Assembly: GCF_001469875.2 (NCBI RefSeq)
Contig: NZ_LOPW02000005.1
Coordinates: 1-64,000, forward strand
Origin: Haloferax marisrubri
GTDB lineage: Archaea; Halobacteriota; Halobacteria; Halobacteriales; Haloferacaceae
Direction of reading: 5' to 3'
DNA: 64,000 nt
This document shows positions 16,460 to 24,302 of this stretch, one piece after another. Every line of letters starts with the position of its first letter. Position 1 is the first letter of the stretch. A program made the position numbers and the translations under genes. Below the pieces are notes generated by a model. The model was given only the letters and a program-made list of their open reading frames with translations, searched no databases and was not told the origin of the DNA.

Positions 16460-16750
16460 TTACTCTTCGACTTCTTCGGGGACGGCGTCGGGATGGAGGC
16501 CGAAGTAGCCCGGTTCGTCGCTCCGGGGGTCGTTGATGACGAAGTCCTCTTGGTTGGCGACGATCCACGGAATCGTCCACTGGACGATGCGGTCTTCGGT
16601 CTCCTCTGCGAGGTCGTCCTGCGGCGACAGTCCCTGCATCAGGCGGGCGATTTCGCCCACGGTGTACATGTAGTCTGGGTCGAGGATGTCGGCGGGTTCG
16701 TACAGGAGGTACCCGTAGAGGGTGTCGAACTCGTCTTTCGGCTTGGGCAT
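16460..16750 (-). CDS. conserved haloarchaeal protein of unknown function
   Basis: 96 residues, acidic, helical, with conserved-looking LYGYLLYEPADILDPDYMYTVGEIARLMQG. No membrane segment or metal motif. The start MPKPKDEF at 16750 is preferred over an ATG nine codons upstream. It is divergent from the gene at 16911, with a G-rich tract between. Confidence 0.7.
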   Translation of the reverse strand: MPKPKDEFDTLYGYLLYEPADILDPDYMYTVGEIARLMQGLSPQDDLAEETEDRIVQWTIPWIVANQEDFVINDPRSDEPGYFGLHPDAVPEEVEE

Positions 16751-16792
16751 ACCAGAGGCTTCTCGGCCGACGGGCAAAACCCCGACGACCGC

Positions 16793-16818
16793 GGGCGGCG
16801 GGGGCGGCGGGGGCGGCG
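16793..16818 (+). promoter_or_regulatory. G-rich tract, potential G-quadruplex
   Basis: Six G runs (3,2,5,2,5,2) separated by single C bases in the divergent promoter region between 16750 and 16911. It could fold as a G-quadruplex on the plus strand; an effect on either promoter is conjecture. Confidence 0.4.
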
Positions 16819-16910
16819 ACCCGCGGCCCCGCGCCCGCTCTCCGAGCGCCCGTACGGGCCTCGACGGCCTGATGAGCAGGCTTATCTGGGGCGACGCGAG
16901 ACCCGAAACG

Positions 16911-17336
16911 ATGAGCGACGCCGCCGCACGACTCGTCGAGACCTTCCGAGACTTCGGTGGGGACGACCTCCGAGACCTCTGGGTCTTCGACCACCACGGC
17001 TACGAGCACCTCTATCTCCGGGCGGACGTCTCGGACGCGCTCGAATGCCTCGACATCTCCCGCTTCATCGACAACGAGCGATTCGGGTACGTCACGAGAG
17101 ACACCTACGAGACGCTGTACTACGCGGACTACGGCTACACGATCCGCGGATTCGACTCCTTCGAGCAGTTCCGGACCTTCGTCGGTGACCGCCCGACCGG
17201 CGTCCTCGCCAGCTTCGACCGCGGGACGGACGGCCGCGACTTCGCCGCGCTGAACGACCGGGTCCGCGCGCTGAACGACGAGTTCGACGGGGCGGAACTG
17301 TTCAGCGATCCGACTGCTCGCGACCGCCAGCCCTGA
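16911..17336 (+). CDS. conserved haloarchaeal protein of unknown function
   Basis: 141 residues, acidic alpha/beta protein. A TATA-like CTTATCTGG at 16881-16889 lies 27 bases before ATG 16911, so the upstream in-frame ATG at 16872 would lie before the transcription start and is not used. Aromatic-rich middle (YVTRDTYETLYYADYGYTI). Similar proteins occur widely in haloarchaea; I assign no role. Confidence 0.7.
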   Translation: MSDAAARLVETFRDFGGDDLRDLWVFDHHGYEHLYLRADVSDALECLDISRFIDNERFGYVTRDTYETLYYADYGYTIRGFDSFEQFRTFVGDRPTGVLASFDRGTDGRDFAALNDRVRALNDEFDGAELFSDPTARDRQP

Positions 17337-17451
17337 GCGGCGGGCCGCATTCGCGAGAGACGGCTCTGACGGCTCTCAACACTCACTTCGGTGCCAAGAG
17401 CGCCGCCGCTGGCAACGTCGCGTCCGAAAGAAAAGTCGGGATGTACCGGGT

Positions 17452-18051
17452 TTACTCGAAGAGTTCGACGGCCTGGTCGTAGCGGGCGGCAGGTTCGTCC
17501 CAGTCGACGACCTCGAAGAACGCGGAGACGAAGTCGCCGCGGGCCGGGCCGTAGTCGTGGTAGTAGGAGTGTTCCCAGACGTCCAGCGCGAGAATCGGGT
17601 GGGAGCCCCAGAGTGCGCCCTGGTCGTGCTTGTCGACGACGACGTTCCGAAGCTGGTTCGAGAACGAGTCGTACACGAGAAGCGCCCAGCCGCCGGCCGC
17701 GCCGGCCGCCGCTTCGAATTCGCCCTTCCAGGCTTCGTAGGAACCGAAGTCCTCCGCGATGCGGTCTGCGAGCGCACCCTCGGGCTCGTCGCCGCCTTCC
17801 GGCGACATGTTCTGCCAGAACAGGTCGTGCAGAATGTGGCCGGAGCCGTTGTGGGTGACGTTGCGGAGCGCGCCGGCGGACGAGCTGAACTCGCCTGCGT
17901 CGCGGTTCTCGGCGAGGGTCTCCTCGGCCGCGTTCCAGCCGTTGACGTAGCCCTGGTGGTGGGTGTCGTGATGCCACGTCAGCACCTGCTCGGAGATGTG
18001 CGGTTCAAGGGCGTCGTACTCGTACGGAAGCGGGTCGAGTTCGTAGCTCAT
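17452..18051 (-). CDS. sod: superoxide dismutase, Mn/Fe family
   Basis: 199 residues. Dismutates superoxide. Metal ligands by alignment memory: H27 (WHHDTHHQGY), H75 (GSGHILHDLFW), D157 and H161 (DVWEHSYYHDY). The second-shell residues are of the Mn type. It has no signal peptide and should be cytosolic. ATG 18051 begins at the conserved MSYELDPLPY. A TTTTAA box at about 18090-18096 (minus strand) and a palindrome further upstream mark its promoter. Confidence 0.94.
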   Translation of the reverse strand: MSYELDPLPYEYDALEPHISEQVLTWHHDTHHQGYVNGWNAAEETLAENRDAGEFSSSAGALRNVTHNGSGHILHDLFWQNMSPEGGDEPEGALADRIAEDFGSYEAWKGEFEAAAGAAGGWALLVYDSFSNQLRNVVVDKHDQGALWGSHPILALDVWEHSYYHDYGPARGDFVSAFFEVVDWDEPAARYDQAVELFE

Positions 18052-18104
18052 AATGTGTAACCTCCGTATCATGGGTCGGTCGGAATCCTGTTAAAACTTG
18101 AGGA

Positions 18105-18126
18105 GTGGTATGCTAGCATAAACCAC
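18105..18126. promoter_or_regulatory. palindrome upstream of sod
   Basis: TATGCTAGCATA (18109-18120) is a perfect 12-base palindrome, flanked by GTGG and CCAC with a two-base offset on the right. It lies just upstream of the presumed sod TATA box on the minus strand, the position of a haloarchaeal activator or repressor site. Its TGCTA half-site also occurs in the 6785 and 6869 palindromes. Confidence 0.5.
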
Positions 18127-18188
18127 GGCCAACGGGTCGCTATCGGTCGATTTCTCCGCTTCGAGAAACTCCGGTTCGCGCGAGCGTG

Positions 18189-18794
18189 TCAGCCGTCGAA
18201 CGGCTTCGTCCGGCGCTCGTACTCGATTTCGGTCGAGACGGCGTCGGCGATTTCGGCTCCGAACTCCCGTTCGACGAGGTGTAACGAGAGGTCGAGTCCG
18301 GAGGTGACGCCGCCCGCGGTGAGCACGTCGCCGTCGTCGACGACGCGCGCTTCGACGACTTCGGCGGCCGTCTCGCGGAGGTCAGAGAGCGCGCCGCCGT
18401 GAGTGACCGCGGGGCGACCGTCGAGGATGCCGGCGCGTGCGAGGAGCATGCCGCCGGTACAGACGCCGGCGACGGTGGTTCCGGCCTCGTGGAGCGCCGC
18501 GATGGCGTCTGGAATCTCGCCTTTCTCGGCCTCCGCCCACGCGCTCTGGTCGGCGCGGGAGTTCCAGCCGCCACCGGGGACGACGAGGAGGTCCGGGCGG
18601 TCGGTCTCGGGGTCAAGGACGCCGTCGACGCCGACGCGCATCCCGTGGCTCGCGGTCACGAACTCGCGGTCGTCGAGCGCGACGAGTTCGGCCTCGCAGT
18701 CGGCCCCGGCCGCGCCGGCGTTCTGGAACACCTCGAACGGCGCGACGGCGTCGAGTTCGTCGAAGCCGTCGTAGAGGATGATGGCGACGTGCAT
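18189..18794 (-). CDS. DJ-1/PfpI family protein
   Basis: 201 residues. Nucleophile C112 in the elbow AGVCTGG, with an upstream Glu in VAPFEVF (E21) and a partner His likely near 135. This resembles the transcriptional-regulator-like or isonitrile hydratase-like branch of the class I glutamine amidotransferase superfamily; it lacks a DNA-binding domain. Start MHVAIILYDG at 18794 begins the first beta strand. It lies next to sod, which may hint at stress defence. Confidence 0.85.
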   Translation of the reverse strand: MHVAIILYDGFDELDAVAPFEVFQNAGAAGADCEAELVALDDREFVTASHGMRVGVDGVLDPETDRPDLLVVPGGGWNSRADQSAWAEAEKGEIPDAIAALHEAGTTVAGVCTGGMLLARAGILDGRPAVTHGGALSDLRETAAEVVEARVVDDGDVLTAGGVTSGLDLSLHLVEREFGAEIADAVSTEIEYERRTKPFDG

Positions 18795-18880
18795 GGATTC
18801 GGAGTCGGCTCCCGAGGAGAAAGTCGTTCGTGCCGCGGCGACCGAGGTCAAAAAAAACAGCAGGCGGGGTCAGTCGTCGC

Positions 18881-20329
18881 TCAGTCGTCGCCGCGGGCGG
18901 CCTCGAACATCGAAATCGCCCGCTCGCGGCGCTCGGAGTGGTCCACGATTGGCTCCGGGTAGTCGGGCGCGAGACGCTCGCGTTCGAGGTCGGTCAGTTC
19001 GTGCCACTCGTGGATGGTGTTGGCCGTCACGTCCGAGAGCTCGGGGACGTACCGCTTGATGTACTCTCCGTCGGGGTCGTAGCGCTCGCCCTGCGTCATC
19101 GGGTTGAAGATGCGGAAGTACGGCTGCGCGTCGGTCCCGGTGGAAGCGGCCCACTGCCAGCCGCCGTTGTCGTTCGCGGTGTCGTGGTCCGCGAGGTGCT
19201 CGCGGAAGTGCGCGTAGCCGTGTCGCCAGTCGCACAGGAGGTCCTTCGTGAGGAACGACGCGACAATCATCCGGACGCGGTTGTGCATGTACGCCTCCTC
19301 GCGAAGCTGTCGCATCCCGGCGTCGACGATGGGATAGCCGGTTTTGCCCTCCTTCCACGCCGCGAGTTCCTCGGCGTCGTCGCGCCACGCGATGTCCTCC
19401 TCGTACTCCTTGTAGTTCTCCGTGACGACGTTCGGGTGCTCCCGGAGGACGTGGGCGTAGAACTCCCGCCACGCCAACTGCGACTGGAACTCCTCGACCG
19501 ACTCGTCTCTCTCGCCGCCGACGCCCTCGCGGGCCGCGGCGGTCGCCGCGTACACCTCGCGGATGCCGATGGTTCCGAACTTGAGGTCCGTCGAGAGCCG
19601 GGACGTGGCGTCCCGCGTCGGGTAGTCGCGGTCGTCGGCGTAGCGGTAGATGGCGTCCGCGCAGAACGCCGACAGGCGCTCGCGGGCCGCCTCGGTCCCC
19701 GCCGACTGGACCGATGCCGACGGCTCCTCGAAGCCGAGGTCCGAGATAGTCGGCAGGTCGCCGACGGCGACGTCGAACTCGTCGTCAGCGAAGCCCTCGG
19801 CCGCTGTTTCGAGCGTGGCCGCGTCGGCGAGGTCGTCGGCCTCCGGTTCCGGATACGGGTCGGGCTTGTCGCGGTCGCGCCACTTCTTCCAGAAGTAGGT
19901 GTAGACGGAGTAGGTGTCGCCCGCGTTGGTCGTGATGCTCCCCGGCGGGTGGAAGATGGCGTCGTGGACCGGTTCGCGCGCGACGCCGGCGTCGTCGAGG
20001 GCGAGGCGCACGTCTGCGTCGCGCTCGCGGGCGAGCCCGGAGTAGTCGATACCCCACGTGGCCCGCTCGGCGTCGAGCGCCGCCGCCACCGCCGGCACGA
20101 CGGTCCGCGGGTCGCCGCGGGCGACGAGCAGGTCGCTCCCGCGCTCTCGGTACGCGTCGCGGAGTTCGGCGAGCGCGTCGAGCAAGTACCTGACGCGGGG
20201 CGCGCCGGCGTGGTCGAGCACGTCCCGGTCGAAGACGAAAAGCGGGGCGACGGGGCCCGTCTCGGCGGCCGTCGCGAGGCCGCGGTTGTCCGCGACTCGC
20301 AGGTCCCGGCGGTGCCAGTGCAGTTGCAT
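18881..20329 (-). CDS. phr: deoxyribodipyrimidine photo-lyase (class I CPD photolyase)
   Basis: 482 residues, the standard length. An N-terminal antenna-binding alpha/beta domain (MQLHWHRRDLRVADNRGL) and a C-terminal FAD-binding helical domain with TGYPIVDAGMRQL, HNRVRMIVASFLTKDLL and GGWQWAASTGTDAQPYFRIFNP. It repairs cyclobutane pyrimidine dimers with light, important in sunlit brines. The DNA-binding and WxW-type residues expected for CPD photolyase rather than a cryptochrome seem intact. Confidence 0.95.
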   Translation of the reverse strand: MQLHWHRRDLRVADNRGLATAAETGPVAPLFVFDRDVLDHAGAPRVRYLLDALAELRDAYRERGSDLLVARGDPRTVVPAVAAALDAERATWGIDYSGLARERDADVRLALDDAGVAREPVHDAIFHPPGSITTNAGDTYSVYTYFWKKWRDRDKPDPYPEPEADDLADAATLETAAEGFADDEFDVAVGDLPTISDLGFEEPSASVQSAGTEAARERLSAFCADAIYRYADDRDYPTRDATSRLSTDLKFGTIGIREVYAATAAAREGVGGERDESVEEFQSQLAWREFYAHVLREHPNVVTENYKEYEEDIAWRDDAEELAAWKEGKTGYPIVDAGMRQLREEAYMHNRVRMIVASFLTKDLLCDWRHGYAHFREHLADHDTANDNGGWQWAASTGTDAQPYFRIFNPMTQGERYDPDGEYIKRYVPELSDVTANTIHEWHELTDLERERLAPDYPEPIVDHSERRERAISMFEAARGDD

Positions 20330-20355
20330 AGCCGCGCCTCAGGACGGCGGCTATG
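20327..20355. promoter_or_regulatory. 9-bp inverted repeat covering the phr start codon
   Basis: CATAGCCGC (20327-20335) and GCGGCTATG (20347-20355) form a perfect stem with an 11-base loop. On the minus strand its 3' arm contains the phr ATG. If the whole element is transcribed it would hide the start codon; if the message is leaderless it would be a DNA-level site. Confidence 0.4.
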
Positions 20356-20655
20356 TCAATGTAGCGGCAGTCCGGCCCCGACGTGCGACTGAAATCGGTC
20401 GACCCGTCCGTTCGAGCGAGCTTAATCGCCCGGAGACGCTGGAAATGGCTACCTACCGTGCCCAACGGCGGTCGTTCGGCCGTTTTCGGACGCCTGCTGG
20501 CATGAATATGGTACGATAGTCGACCCTCGCGGCGACGCGACTGTCTCGGGTAATGTGATGTTATCGACCGAAGTCCGGCACGGGAGTACGTTTACGTTCT
20601 TGCTATCTGGTGTACCCAGTTCATACCTATACCGCGTCGTGCCCACGGTTCTGGT
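20330..20655. other. intergenic region between phr and a divergent membrane protein
   Basis: 326 bases. It holds the phr hairpin, a possible 24-codon ORF (20445-20519, preceded by CTTAATCG at 20421-20428) and the TATA-like ACCTATACC (about 20627-20635) of the gene at 20656. The small ORF is too short and atypical in codon use to accept as a gene. Confidence 0.5.
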
Positions 20656-21486
20656 ATGTCCGGGCATCGCTTCCTTCCTGACTCCGCGGTCCGAAAGCCG
20701 CGTCTCCGCTCCCCGCTCGTGTTTCCGCTTCTCCTCTTGACGTTCGTCTGCGGAACGCTCGGGTGGCTCGTCTGGGTGCCGTACGGCGTGTTCCTCGGCG
20801 TGCTCCCACCGGTCGTCGTCTTCGGCGTCGCGTTCGTCGAACTCTCGTCTACCTCGTCGTCGCCGCCGATGCTCCCGTCGGCGCGCCCGTCGCCGCCGCT
20901 CTCGCTCGACGGCCGCGTCGACCTCACCGCCGCGCTGCACGGCGCGGGCGTCTTCGCGACCGACGCGGACGACAGCCTCTCGCTGTCGCCGCAGTTCGCC
21001 GACGACTGGCGCACCCGCATGCTCGAAACCGAGGGCAGAAGCCGCGACCGCGAGGCGCTTGCGGGGCTCCTCGGTGTCGACCCGGACAGAGTCGAGATGG
21101 GGTGGAACGAGCGGGGGCTGTTCGCACGACTCGACCGCGGAACCGTCGGCCAGTGGGCCTCCCGCGCCGCGTTCGTCGCCGACCTCACGGCGGTCGCGAC
21201 GTTCCGCCGGTACTACCCCGAGTGGTGGCGGCTCTCGACGGCGGACCGAAACCGGGTCCTCGGTGCCCTTCGGCTGTGTCTCCGCACGTGTCCGACCTGC
21301 GACGGCGCGGTCACGGTCGAGACCGAGCAGGTGGGGTCTTCCGAGCGCGACGGGACGAAACGGCGCGTCTCGGCGACCTGCCGCGGGTGCGACGCCTCGC
21401 TGTTCGACGGCGTGGTCGAGCAGTCGGCGGCCGAACAGTCCGGGTCCGACGAGGGTGCCGGCGTGCACCCGCAGAACACGCGGTAA
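20656..21486 (+). CDS. two-helix membrane protein with C-terminal zinc ribbon, paralogue of 11339-12253
   Basis: 276 residues. Two N-terminal hydrophobic segments (about 21-40 and 43-63), a Ser/Pro-rich linker, then a soluble domain with LLGVDPDRVEM and GQWASRAAFVAD (165-176). The zinc ribbon is C212-X2-C215 ... C242-X2-C245. This matches the gene at 11339-12253 part by part: hydrophobic pair, linker, W-x-SRAA-x-VAD block, CPxC ribbon. It lacks the N-terminal CTPC motif. ATG 20656 follows the TATA-like box by about 25 bases. Function unknown. Confidence 0.75.
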   Translation: MSGHRFLPDSAVRKPRLRSPLVFPLLLLTFVCGTLGWLVWVPYGVFLGVLPPVVVFGVAFVELSSTSSSPPMLPSARPSPPLSLDGRVDLTAALHGAGVFATDADDSLSLSPQFADDWRTRMLETEGRSRDREALAGLLGVDPDRVEMGWNERGLFARLDRGTVGQWASRAAFVADLTAVATFRRYYPEWWRLSTADRNRVLGALRLCLRTCPTCDGAVTVETEQVGSSERDGTKRRVSATCRGCDASLFDGVVEQSAAEQSGSDEGAGVHPQNTR

Positions 21487-21560
21487 GCGAGGCGCGAGCG
21501 CGAGGAACGCCGCACCGACAGGCGGGACCACACCGACGAGCGGGCGTGAGAACGGGACTC

Positions 21561-22244
21561 TCAGGGGAGCGAGTCGATGCCGTCGCGCCGACCATCGAGA
21601 ACCGAAAAACGCTCTCCGCGGCGTCGTTCGAGCCACCGGAGCAGGCGCTCTGCCCACCGGAGTTTCTGTGCTTTCATCGCGTCCACGGCCGGGTCGTCGA
21701 AGTCCCACCCGGCGAAGACGAGCCGTTTCGCACCGAGTTCGTCGGCGATGAAGGCCGCACGGTCGCCGTCGGTGAAGCCGCCCCAGTTGACGACGGGGCC
21801 GACCGGGGCCGCCTGCGTCGTCCCGAGGACGTGGTCGGCGTCGAACCGCGGCACCCACTCGCGGACCGCGGGGAGGTTGTCGCCGTGGGCGTGGGCCGCG
21901 ACGGGGACCCCGGACTCGGTCAGTTCGACCGCCGTCTCGGGGTTCTTGTCGAGGTCGGTCACCATCAAATCGAGGTCGAATCCGGCGTCTCGGACCGCGT
22001 CGGCGGCGGTGGAGGCGGCGACGACCACGTCCACGTCGGGGTCGTCGAGTCGGTCCAGTTCGCCGTCGAGCGTCGGGGCCGCCCCGCAGACGGCGACGGT
22101 CGCGCCCGCCCAGTCCAGTCGGTCGCGGTCGAAGGGGCTCACGAGGTCCGCGAGCGCGTCTCTGGCGCGTTCATCGCCGGTTCGGTCGAAGCCGAAATCG
22201 TCGAGAATCCGTTCGTAGACGGGTTCCCACGTGGTGAAATCCAT
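21561..22244 (-). CDS. mptE: 6-hydroxymethyl-7,8-dihydropterin diphosphokinase, archaeal type
   Basis: 227 residues of the DUF115/MptE family, which replaces bacterial FolK in archaea and pyrophosphorylates 6-hydroxymethyl-dihydropterin for folate or methanopterin synthesis. Visible marks: MDFTTWEPVYERILDDFGF, VCGAAPTL (the nucleotide loop), DLMVTDLDKNP and GWDFDDP. Start 22244 begins the conserved N-terminus; TTACATTC near 22263 on the minus strand is a plausible TATA box. It lies downstream of a dihydropteroate-synthase-like gene, an expected pathway partner. Confidence 0.88.
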   Translation of the reverse strand: MDFTTWEPVYERILDDFGFDRTGDERARDALADLVSPFDRDRLDWAGATVAVCGAAPTLDGELDRLDDPDVDVVVAASTAADAVRDAGFDLDLMVTDLDKNPETAVELTESGVPVAAHAHGDNLPAVREWVPRFDADHVLGTTQAAPVGPVVNWGGFTDGDRAAFIADELGAKRLVFAGWDFDDPAVDAMKAQKLRWAERLLRWLERRRGERFSVLDGRRDGIDSLP

Positions 22245-22410
22245 GGTGTAGCTGTCGCTCAGAATGTAACTGTATGGGCCGGAATGGCACTCGTGTACCC
22301 CTACCCGCGTGCCCTTCCGGCGTCCACAGGACCGTTTTAGAGTCGGATGGTATAAGTTTTCTCTTAGTAGAACGGTCAACGTCTGCCGAACGTCAGACGA
22401 ATAGACGGGT

Positions 22411-22432
22411 CTGGTACGCGATACCGTACCAG
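22411..22432 (-). terminator. hairpin immediately after the DHPS-like gene
   Basis: CTGGTAC (22411-22417) and GTACCAG (22426-22432) form a perfect 7-bp stem ending at the base next to the stop codon of the minus-strand gene at 22433. No T tract follows, so it may limit 3' decay or attenuate read-through into mptE rather than terminate fully. Confidence 0.4.
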
Positions 22433-23572
22433 TCAGTTCGTCGCCCGCTCGACCGTCTCTAAGGCGGCTTCGAGGGCGTCGGAGGCGTCCGTGACGAGGG
22501 TCGAAACCCGGGCGAGCGCGGCGGGACTCCCGACCAGAAGCGCGCCGGTGTCACCAGCGGCGAGGACGGCTCCCGCATCGCCGGCCGCCGCGGCGAGAGC
22601 CTCTCGGTCGTCGGCCCCGAGCCCCTCCAGTTCGAAGACGCGCGTGACGCTCTCGGCGGCGACATCGCGGTTCGCACCGACGCGGTCGAGGTGTCTGGCG
22701 GCCTCGCCGGGCGTCGTCACGTCGAGTTCTTCGACCGATACGTCGCCGGGTTCGCGGACGCGGCGGCGCTTGAACTCGTGGCCGATGAGGGCGGCGTCAC
22801 GGGTCTCTTTCACGTCGTGGGTCCGGACGATGTGCACGCCGCGTTCGACCGCCATCGAGGTGGCGGCGAGGCTGACGGGCAGGGCCTCCTCGGTCGAGCG
22901 GCCGGCCACGTCCCGGAGGAAGTTCTTGCGGTTGATGGAGACCAAGATGGGGTAGCCGTAGCCGCGGAACTCCCGCAGGCGGTCGAACGTCTCGCGGTCG
23001 TGTTCGAGCGTCTTCGCCTCCGACCAGCCGCCGAAGGCGGGGTCGAGGATGGTCTTGTCGGTGAAGCCGTTCAGTTCGAGGGCGTCGTAGATGTCGTCGA
23101 CTTCCTCTATTGCGCCGGGGCGGGTGAGGTCCGGGGGACTGGCCATCTTGGCGACGGCGGCGTCGAACTCCTCGCAGACGCGGGGCATCTCCGGGTCGGC
23201 GAAGCCGCAGATGTCGTTGACCATGTCGAAGCCGCCGTCGAGCGCCGCTTCGGCGACCTCGTGGTATCGCGTCTCGATGGAGAAGACGGCGTCGCCGGAG
23301 ACGCTGTCGAGGACCGAAAGCGCGGTGTCGAGCCGGTCGAGTTCGTCTTCAGCAGACAGCACGTCGAGGCGCTTGTTCGCCGATTCGAGGCCGACGTCGA
23401 CGATGTCGGCTCCCTCGTCGATGAGTTCGCGGTCGACGTACTCGGCGGCCTCGCTCGGGTCGTTGAACACGCTCGGCTTGTACGGGGACTCCTTGGAGAC
23501 GTTCAGCACACCCATGATTCGCGGCGGGTGGTCGTCGCCGATTTCGAGTCCTGCCGCATCGACGGTTCGCAT
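22433..23572 (-). CDS. dihydropteroate synthase-like protein with C-terminal extension
   Basis: 379 residues. A TIM-barrel DHPS-like domain (about 15-275) shows IMGVLNVSKESPYKP, DIVDVGLESA, NDICGF, DPAFGGWSE and GVHIVRTHDVKETRDA. The canonical FSDGG loop after NV is replaced by SPYKPSVF, and the Lys/Arg of the KxxR pterin site is altered (SINRKNF). An Ala-rich domain of about 100 residues (280-379) has no recognised homologue. Neighbouring MptE suggests a role in pterin condensation, but a related function cannot be excluded. Start MRTVDAAGLEIG at 23572. Confidence 0.8.
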   Translation of the reverse strand: MRTVDAAGLEIGDDHPPRIMGVLNVSKESPYKPSVFNDPSEAAEYVDRELIDEGADIVDVGLESANKRLDVLSAEDELDRLDTALSVLDSVSGDAVFSIETRYHEVAEAALDGGFDMVNDICGFADPEMPRVCEEFDAAVAKMASPPDLTRPGAIEEVDDIYDALELNGFTDKTILDPAFGGWSEAKTLEHDRETFDRLREFRGYGYPILVSINRKNFLRDVAGRSTEEALPVSLAATSMAVERGVHIVRTHDVKETRDAALIGHEFKRRRVREPGDVSVEELDVTTPGEAARHLDRVGANRDVAAESVTRVFELEGLGADDREALAAAAGDAGAVLAAGDTGALLVGSPAALARVSTLVTDASDALEAALETVERATN

Positions 23573-23714
23573 ACCCGCCGGTTGGACCACACGAACATAT
23601 GCCGACCGGTCGCGGAAGACGCGTCGAGTCGCCCCGCGGTGGCGGCTCGCCGTCTCTCGCGGACGGCTGACCGGCATCACGCCATTTTTATCCGCCGCTC
23701 GGCTACCTCGGACC

Positions 23715-24302
23715 ATGGCGAAGGTCAGCGTCGGACTCCGCGGATGGCGGTTCGAAGAGTCCGAGATATTCACCGACGAGGGCGAGTTCAAACCGCTCGA
23801 CGAGATTCCCGAGGACCCCCGGGAGCGACTCATGCGCCTCGTCTCGCTCGTCGAGGAGCCGTGCGACGCCTGCTATCTGGTCCACGGCGACGAGGAGATT
23901 CAGAACTGCCGACAGGCGTCCATCGTCTACGGCGAGCCCCGCGAGGAGGTGCTCCTCTGCGAGCAGCACGAACCGGACTTCCTCTACTGGTTCCGCGAGG
24001 AGGACGGCCGCGACCTCGTCGGCGACGCGGTGTTCGCCGACGCCTTCCACGAGTGGTTCGCCGCCGGCGGCCGGGCACCCGACGGCTACGGCGGACTGGA
24101 GTACGTCGACACCGAACCCGACGAACTGCCGTCGCCGCCGGACGCGAACGAGATTCAGCGCCGGCTGGAGGAGAACTTCGTCGAGGGCGAGCGCATCAAC
24201 CTCCGCGACTACGGCCCCGACGCGGACGACGAGGACGCGACGCCCCTGACCGAAGACGACCTCGACGGTGTCGACCTCGACACGGACTACCCGACGAAAT
24301 GA
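23715..24302 (+). CDS. conserved haloarchaeal protein with Cys/His positions
   Basis: 195 residues, acidic. Cys pairs CDACYLVHG (about 50-53) and further Cys in IQNCRQAS and VLLCEQHEPDF may form a metal site. The last 40 residues are an Asp-rich tail. Its stop overlaps the trmJ start by 4 bases (ATGA), so the two are co-expressed and may work together on RNA, though no RNA-binding motif is visible. Confidence 0.7.
   Translation: MAKVSVGLRGWRFEESEIFTDEGEFKPLDEIPEDPRERLMRLVSLVEEPCDACYLVHGDEEIQNCRQASIVYGEPREEVLLCEQHEPDFLYWFREEDGRDLVGDAVFADAFHEWFAAGGRAPDGYGGLEYVDTEPDELPSPPDANEIQRRLEENFVEGERINLRDYGPDADDEDATPLTEDDLDGVDLDTDYPTK

Noticed and set aside
20445-20519. A 24-codon ORF after CTTAATCG in the phr upstream region.
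   Set aside because: Codon use is unlike local genes and the peptide has no recognisable feature; left as a note for transcript data.
22691-24300. A long plus-strand frame running from the DHPS-like gene into the trmJ region.
   Set aside because: Only its last part is real (trmJ from 24299). Before that it is antisense to a supported gene.
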